Origin: Candidatus Methanophagales archaeon
GTDB taxonomy: Archaea; Halobacteriota; Syntropharchaeia; Alkanophagales; Methanospirareceae
Direction of reading: 5' to 3'
NCBI GenBank assembly: GCA_030668065.1
Contig: DAOUUS010000106.1
Location: 1 to 5,886 of the forward strand
Length of the DNA stretch: 5,886 bases
The notes under the pieces are model-generated. The model ran no database searches and was not told the origin of the DNA. It saw nothing but the letters and a program-made list of their open reading frames with translations. The stretch's first letter is position 1. Every line of letters begins with the position of its first letter. Both the position numbers and the translations under genes were made by a program. Below, in pieces: positions 4,652 through 5,886 of the stretch.

Positions 4652-5765
4652 AGCAAAATCTATATTGCGCAAGTACAAAAAAATAGATTCTTGGTTTATA
4701 TCACATTACGGGATGAACCTATACAGAGGCTGCACCCATAATTGCATCTATTGTGACGGCCGTTCAGAAGGTTATTATGTGGATGGTGAGTTTGGAGAAG
4801 ACGTTACAGTAAAAGTGAATGCCATAGAGATTTTAAACCGGGAACTGAACCCCAAAAGAAAACGCACACCATTTAAAAGAAGCTATATGATGCCGGGTGG
4901 CGGCGTTGGCGATAGCTATCAACCAATCGAAGAGAAGTACCAATTAACCAGGAAAGCGCTCAAACTACTTTACGGATACAATTTCCCGGTACATATGCTT
5001 ACGAAATCAACACTTATTCAAAGAGATATTGACATCCTGAAAAGAATAAATGAAAAGAATAGAACTATCGTAAGCTTCAGCTTCTCGTCTGTAGATGATG
5101 ACATAAGCGCTATCTTTGAGCCTGGCGTACCGTCTCCAACCGAACGATTGAAGACGCTTGCAGTTTTTAAGAATGAAGGTATCGCATGCGGTATGTTTTT
5201 GCTACCTGTGATTCCTTTTATTACCGATACGCCGGAATTGATAGAAGCGGCTGTAAGAAAAGCGAGTGAGGTGGGCATAGACTTTATTATCTTTGGCGGG
5301 ATGACACTGAAAGAAGGTAAGCAGAAGGATTACTTTTTTGATGTGCTTAAAAAGCATTACCCGGAAACAATCACAGAATATCAAATGATATATGCCGGTG
5401 ACAAAAAATGGGGGCAGGCATCAGGCGAATATTATAACTCTATCAATCTAACGTTTAACAGGATTGCGAAGAAATATAAAGTACCTACGCGTATACCGCC
5501 TGCTCTTTATAGCAATATAATAAGTGAAAACGATTTAGTGATCGTTATATTGGAGCATATTGATTATCTATTGAAACAGGAAGGTAATAAGTCGCCTTAT
5601 GGTTTTGCTGCTTATTCTATCTCGCAGTTGAAAGAGCCGTTGTCGGGTATGAAAGGCGAGCTACGTAAAATAAAGGGTGTGGGTAGGACTACAGAGGTTA
5701 TTATACGCGAAATACTGGAAACCGGGAGTTCTGCATATTACGAGAAAATGTTGATGGGTGAATAG
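4632..5765 (+). CDS. Radical-SAM protein of the spore photoproduct lyase-like family with C-terminal helix-hairpin-helix
   Basis: The 377-residue protein has the SPL-like (COG1533) fold. Residues 27-44 read GMNLYRGCTHNCIYCDGR, with the radical-SAM cluster cysteines Cys34, 38 and 41. GGGVGDSYQPIE (89-100) matches the family's 'TDPYQPxE' strand, and VSFSFSS (147-153), FEPGVPSPTERL (162-173) and GMFLLPVIPFITD (187-199) are the expected later barrel elements. Outside the triad the only cysteine is Cys186, so the extra cysteine that bacterial spore photoproduct lyase uses as hydrogen donor is not evident. The last ~40 residues, LRKIKGVGRTTEVIIREILETG (344-365) followed by SSAYYEKML, form a helix-hairpin-helix with a GVG hairpin, like those of family X DNA polymerases, which suggests nucleic-acid binding. 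The substrate is unknown; DNA repair is a reasonable guess, not a demonstrated role. Confidence 0.85.
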   Translation: MTIREIKAKSILRKYKKIDSWFISHYGMNLYRGCTHNCIYCDGRSEGYYVDGEFGEDVTVKVNAIEILNRELNPKRKRTPFKRSYMMPGGGVGDSYQPIEEKYQLTRKALKLLYGYNFPVHMLTKSTLIQRDIDILKRINEKNRTIVSFSFSSVDDDISAIFEPGVPSPTERLKTLAVFKNEGIACGMFLLPVIPFITDTPELIEAAVRKASEVGIDFIIFGGMTLKEGKQKDYFFDVLKKHYPETITEYQMIYAGDKKWGQASGEYYNSINLTFNRIAKKYKVPTRIPPALYSNIISENDLVIVILEHIDYLLKQEGNKSPYGFAAYSISQLKEPLSGMKGELRKIKGVGRTTEVIIREILETGSSAYYEKMLMGE

Positions 5766-5799
5766 AGTGATCAGTCATTTCCGTAAACTTAAGCCAAAT

Positions 5800-5821
5800 A
5801 GCTACAGAGCATGTAGTTTTT
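5800..5821 (+). terminator. Hairpin with T tract after the radical-SAM gene
   Basis: Bases 5800-5806 (AGCTACA) pair with 5812-5818 (TGTAGTT) through a 5-base loop, including one G-T pair, and TTTTT (5817-5821) follows. It lies 35 bases after the stop at 5765. The stem is short, but its position and T tract fit a terminator. Confidence 0.45.
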
Positions 5822-5886
5822 AGTGAAGGTGTAAATACCACTCTTTCATCCCACATTCCGCACTTCAAGAAAAAAAAACATAGCAC
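5822..5886. other. Right-end intergenic sequence without a convincing gene
   Basis: No plus-strand frame of useful length is present after the terminator. A run of nine A at 5870-5878 reads as T9 on the minus strand and could be the terminator of a minus-strand gene lying beyond the window, but nothing seen here confirms such a gene. Confidence 0.3.

Noticed and set aside
5701..5886. Minus-strand frame reaching the right edge
   Set aside because: It crosses the radical-SAM gene end and the terminator, starts in a T-rich homopolymer region, and has a low-complexity Phe-rich start with no recognisable motif.
5766..5886. Plus-strand short frame starting at the GTG just after the radical-SAM stop
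   Set aside because: It gives fewer than 20 codons, ends in the terminator hairpin, and has no ribosome-binding site.

Overview
The window looks archaeal and euryarchaeal-like. It carries an archaeal prefoldin alpha subunit, the archaeal wybutosine enzyme 4-demethylwyosine synthase, an aconitase-X small subunit of the archaeal mevalonate-route type, and a DUF1616-like surface protein. Promoter-like sites are TATA boxes, several starts look leaderless or short-leadered, and AGA/AGG/ATA codons are frequent. The gene mix would fit a methanogen or an anaerobic methane/alkane oxidiser of the ANME-1/Syntrophoarchaeum type, but that placement is inference and no rRNA is present to settle it.

Layout. 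At the left edge is the C-terminal end of a gene resembling DRTGG-domain (BioD/phosphotransacetylase-like) proteins (+), closed by an oligo-T tract. A small 61-residue orphan protein (+) with its own TATA box and a strong GGAGGT follows. Two minus-strand genes come next: a DUF1616-like single-pass membrane protein with a basic tandem-repeat tail, and upstream of it prefoldin alpha (pfdA). A divergent intergenic region of about 120 bases separates pfdA from the plus-strand block.

The plus-strand block begins with the aconitase-X small subunit, whose end overlaps the start of taw1 by 32 bases. A zinc-type metallo-beta-lactamase-fold hydrolase (UlaG/COG2220-like) and a cysteine-rich DUF3795-like protein then follow with a 21-base gap between them. 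A 52-residue small ORF begins 10 bases after the DUF3795 gene and overlaps the next start. That last gene is a radical-SAM protein of the spore-photoproduct-lyase-like family (COG1533) ending in a helix-hairpin-helix. A hairpin plus T-tract after it looks like a terminator, and the last ~65 bases hold no convincing gene.

How the genes relate. Most are housekeeping or conserved archaeal genes with no single shared pathway: isoprenoid precursor synthesis (aconitase X), tRNA-Phe wyosine modification (Taw1), protein folding (prefoldin) and cell surface (DUF1616). The least explained part is the right-hand cluster of Cys-rich DUF3795 protein, small basic peptide and SPL-like radical SAM with helix-hairpin-helix, which could be a DNA- or nucleic-acid-directed unit. 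I see no CRISPR array, insertion sequence, tRNA or rRNA gene, and no clear evidence of an entirely new system.
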